Below, piece after piece: positions 62,378-64,000 of a DNA stretch of 64,000 nt (within the stretch, counting starts at the first letter, position 1; every line of letters begins with the position of its first letter). Location: NCBI RefSeq assembly GCF_000691225.1, contig NZ_JMSZ01000016.1, positions 558,001 to 622,000 on the forward strand, in the 5' to 3' direction. The DNA is from Nitrincola lacisaponensis. Lineage in GTDB: Bacteria > Pseudomonadota > Gammaproteobacteria > Pseudomonadales > Balneatricaceae. The translations under genes and the position numbers were made by a program. Under the pieces are notes generated by a model that was not told the DNA's origin, searched no databases, and saw only the letters and a list, made by a program, of their open reading frames with translations.

Positions 62378-62426
62378 AAATGGTGGGCCCACCAGGACTT
62401 GAACCTGGGACCAACGGATTATGAGT
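62378..62426. repeat. right attachment repeat (within tRNA-Ile2)
   Basis: Identical to 44399-44447 over 49 bases. Here it forms part of the intact tRNA gene, so the island sits on the 3' side of the tRNA and the tRNA was left whole after insertion. Confidence 0.9.
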
Positions 62427-62457
62427 CCGCTGCTCTGACCGACTGAGCTATAGGCCC
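62381..62457 (-). tRNA. tRNA-Ile2 (anticodon CAU, lysidine-modified)
   Basis: A 77-base cloverleaf with encoded CCA: acceptor starts GGGCCTA and ends TGGGCCC-ACCA. D arm CTCAG...AGAG, anticodon stem GCGGA/TCCGT with loop CTCATAA (anticodon CAT), T arm CCAGG-TTCAAGT-CCTGG. CAU could mean Met or Ile2. The acceptor stem has C4-G69 and C5-G68, the pairs recognised by TilS, whereas elongator tRNA-Met has other pairs there; so Ile2 reading AUA codons is preferred. Location beside rpoD also occurs in Pseudomonas. The island insertion keeps the gene intact. Confidence 0.9.
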
Positions 62458-62522
62458 TGAAAAACGAGCGCCAATGATACCGGTTCGTATGCATTGGCGC
62501 AATAACTGCTAAGAGATTGAAT

Positions 62523-64000
62523 TTACTCGTCGAGGAAGCCACGCAGATGGTCAGAACGGCTGGGGTGGCGCAGCTTGCGCAGGGCCTTGGCTTCGATCTG
62601 ACGGATACGTTCACGGGTGACGTCGAACTGTTTGCCGACTTCTTCCAGAGTGTGATCAGTGTTCATATCGATACCAAAGCGCATCCGCAGTACTTTGGCT
62701 TCACGCGCTGTGAGGCCAGAGAGTACGCTGCGGGTTGCTTCACGCAGGCCTTCGCCTGTGGCGGTATCGACGGGTGAGGTCATGACCACGTCTTCAATGA
62801 AGTCGCCCAGGCTGGAGTCTTCGTCATCGCCGATCGGAGTTTCCATGGAGATCGGCTCTTTAGCGATTTTCAGCACCTTGCGGATCTTGTCTTCTGGCAT
62901 CTCCATCTTCTCGGCCAGTTCTTCAGGTGTGGGTTCACGTCCCATTTCCTGCAGCATCTGACGAGAGATACGGTTGAGCTTGTTGATCGTTTCGATCATG
63001 TGGACCGGAATACGGATCGTGCGTGCCTGGTCAGCAATCGAGCGGGTGATCGCCTGACGTATCCACCAGGTTGCATAGGTCGAGAACTTGTAGCCGCGAC
63101 GGTATTCGAACTTGTCGACTGCTTTCATCAAGCCGATGTTGCCTTCCTGGATCAGGTCGAGGAATTGCAGGCCGCGGTTGGTGTATTTCTTGGCAATAGA
63201 GATAACCAGACGCAGGTTGGCTTCAACCATTTCTTTTTTCGCACGGCGGGCACGGGCTTCACCGATGGACAGGCGACGGTTCACATCTTTGATTTCGGCC
63301 AGCGAGATACCGACTTCTGTTTCTATCTGAATCAGGCGGCGCTGGGCGCGTTTCAGGTCGCCAAGGTTCTGGGTGATTTTGTCAGCCCAGGATTGTTTGC
63401 CGGATGCCAGGGTGTCAAACCAGTCTGGATTGGTTTCGTTGCCCGGGAATCCCTGAATGAAATCTTTACGAGGCATGCCTGCACGCTGTGTACAGATACG
63501 CATGATGGTACGCTCTTGCGTACGCACTTTTTCAATGTACTCGCGAATACGATTGACCAGCAGGTCGTAAAAGCGTGGTGACAGTTTGATCGGAGCGAAA
63601 GCAATGCTCAGCTCTTCCAGTGCCAGTTTGGCTGCCTTGCTGTCCTGGCCTTCTGTGGCAATAGCTTGCTGATAGGCGGTCAGGCAGTCACGGATCAGAC
63701 CGAAACGCTGACGTGCTTCTTCAGGATCTGGACCACGATCTTTTTCGTCGTCACTGCTGTCTGAATCGTCATCATCTTCATCGTCGTCATCATCTGAATC
63801 GCTATCGCTGTCGTCATCTTCGTCCAGATCTTCGATATCGATTTCATCTTCAGGTACCGGTGCGTCCGGATCGATGTAACCACTGAAGATATCGCTCAGG
63901 CGGCCTTCTTCCTGCAGTGTAGCGTCGTAGGCTGCAAGAATGGCATCGACACTGCCGGGGAAGTAGGACAGGGCCATCATCACTTCACGAATGCCTTCTT
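62523..64000 (-). CDS. rpoD: RNA polymerase sigma-70 factor RpoD, C-terminal part (cut by window end)
   Basis: The frame is open to the end of the window, so the N-terminus (region 1.1 and the start of 1.2) is missing. Present: the non-conserved region with a very acidic Asp/Glu/Ser run encoded at about 63720-63850; region 2 with [38 protein letters not shown] and [18 protein letters not shown]; region 3 with [17 protein letters not shown]; and region 4 with [21 protein letters not shown] and the end [16 protein letters not shown]. Primary sigma factor. Its sequence is close to the E. coli protein, which supports a gammaproteobacterial host. Confidence 0.97.
   Translation of the reverse strand, partial: EGIREVMMALSYFPGSVDAILAAYDATLQEEGRLSDIFSGYIDPDAPVPEDEIDIEDLDEDDDSDSDSDDDDDEDDDDSDSSDDEKDRGPDPEEARQRFGLIRDCLTAYQQAIATEGQDSKAAKLALEELSIAFAPIKLSPRFYDLLVNRIREYIEKVRTQERTIMRICTQRAGMPRKDFIQGFPGNETNPDWFDTLASGKQSWADKITQNLGDLKRAQRRLIQIETEVGISLAEIKDVNRRLSIGEARARRAKKEMVEANLRLVISIAKKYTNRGLQFLDLIQEGNIGLMKAVDKFEYRRGYKFSTYATWWIRQAITRSIADQARTIRIPVHMIETINKLNRISRQMLQEMGREPTPEELAEKMEMPEDKIRKVLKIAKEPISMETPIGDDEDSSLGDFIEDVVMTSPVDTATGEGLREATRSVLSGLTAREAKVLRMRFGIDMNTDHTLEEVGKQFDVTRERIRQIEAKALRKLRHPSRSDHLRGFLDE

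Larger units (their letters stand above)
44399..62426. mobile_element. 18-kb genomic island integrated in tRNA-Ile2
   Basis: The island is bounded by a 49-base direct repeat (44399-44447 and 62378-62426) equal to the 3' half of the CAU tRNA. Next to the intact tRNA lies a tyrosine integrase relic reading away from it, the usual arrangement. Arrays of TGTACC motifs sit inside both ends. Cargo: an unknown three-gene module, a six-gene restriction-like operon, an RHH regulator, a zinc-ribbon protein and IS3 fragments. None of the cargo resembles conjugation or phage structural genes. The integrase is broken, so excision would need help in trans. Confidence 0.88.

Noticed and set aside
63720-63850. 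A trinucleotide repeat of special interest in rpoD
   Set aside because: It encodes the acidic non-conserved region usual in gammaproteobacterial RpoD.

Overview
This 64 kb window comes from a gammaproteobacterial chromosome of moderate G+C. The gene set (rpoD beside a CAU tRNA, ampD/nadC, mnmC, the O2-independent ubiquinone genes ubiTUV, a FAN1-type nuclease, selO) fits a marine or Oceanospirillales/Pseudomonas-like lineage. That placement is inferred from gene content only. The window starts inside ligA and ends inside rpoD.

Layout. (1) 1-8.7 kb: housekeeping genes, comprising the ligA end, a CBS protein, mnmC, ampD, nadC, mdh, and ubiU-ubiV facing ubiT. A perfect FNR/ANR-type box precedes ubiT and a weaker one precedes ubiU. 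(2) 8.7-20.5 kb: a divergently transcribed XRE-cupin regulator and a nine-gene cluster that reads as a complete N-methylglutamate pathway for methylamine: mgdABCD (soxBDAG-like), gmaS, mgsABC, then amt. Methylamine is joined to glutamate by GmaS, moved to N-methylglutamate by MgsABC and oxidised by MgdABCD, while Amt imports the substrate or recaptures ammonium. The mgdA and amt promoter regions share a 36-bp near-palindromic element. (3) 20.8-44.2 kb: a PilZ protein with a degenerate HD-GYP domain, bioMNY, an operon of adenine deaminase, EAL response regulator, histidine kinase, deoxyribosyltransferase and D-lactate dehydrogenase, an Fe-alcohol dehydrogenase with two FNR-like boxes, katG, an NCS2 permease, an MFS carrier, a Ycf46-like ATPase, selO, a FAN1 homologue and a cold-shock/DUF1294 protein.

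(4) About 44.4-62.4 kb: an 18-kb genomic island inserted at the 3' half of tRNA-Ile2 (CAU). It is bounded by a 49-bp direct repeat, and arrays of TGTACC motifs sit just inside both ends. Its tyrosine integrase is broken by an in-frame stop and lacks the catalytic domain, so the island is probably stranded. The cargo is defence-like. It includes a six-gene run of PLD/SNF2-type helicase, GmrSD-like DUF262/DUF1524 protein, DUF4391 protein, type III methyltransferase, Fic protein and type III Res, headed by an orphan ribbon-helix-helix protein with its own promoter and operator. It also includes an unrecognised three-gene module with two small membrane proteins, a zinc-ribbon protein of unknown function, and IS3-family debris at both ends. 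(5) 62.4-64 kb: intact tRNA-Ile2 and the C-terminal part of rpoD.

The most promising candidates for something undescribed are the composite restriction operon (including a repeat-filled 317-bp gap between fic and res and an A/T-rich core in mod), the three-gene membrane module beside the left attachment site, and the shared regulatory element of the methylamine cluster.
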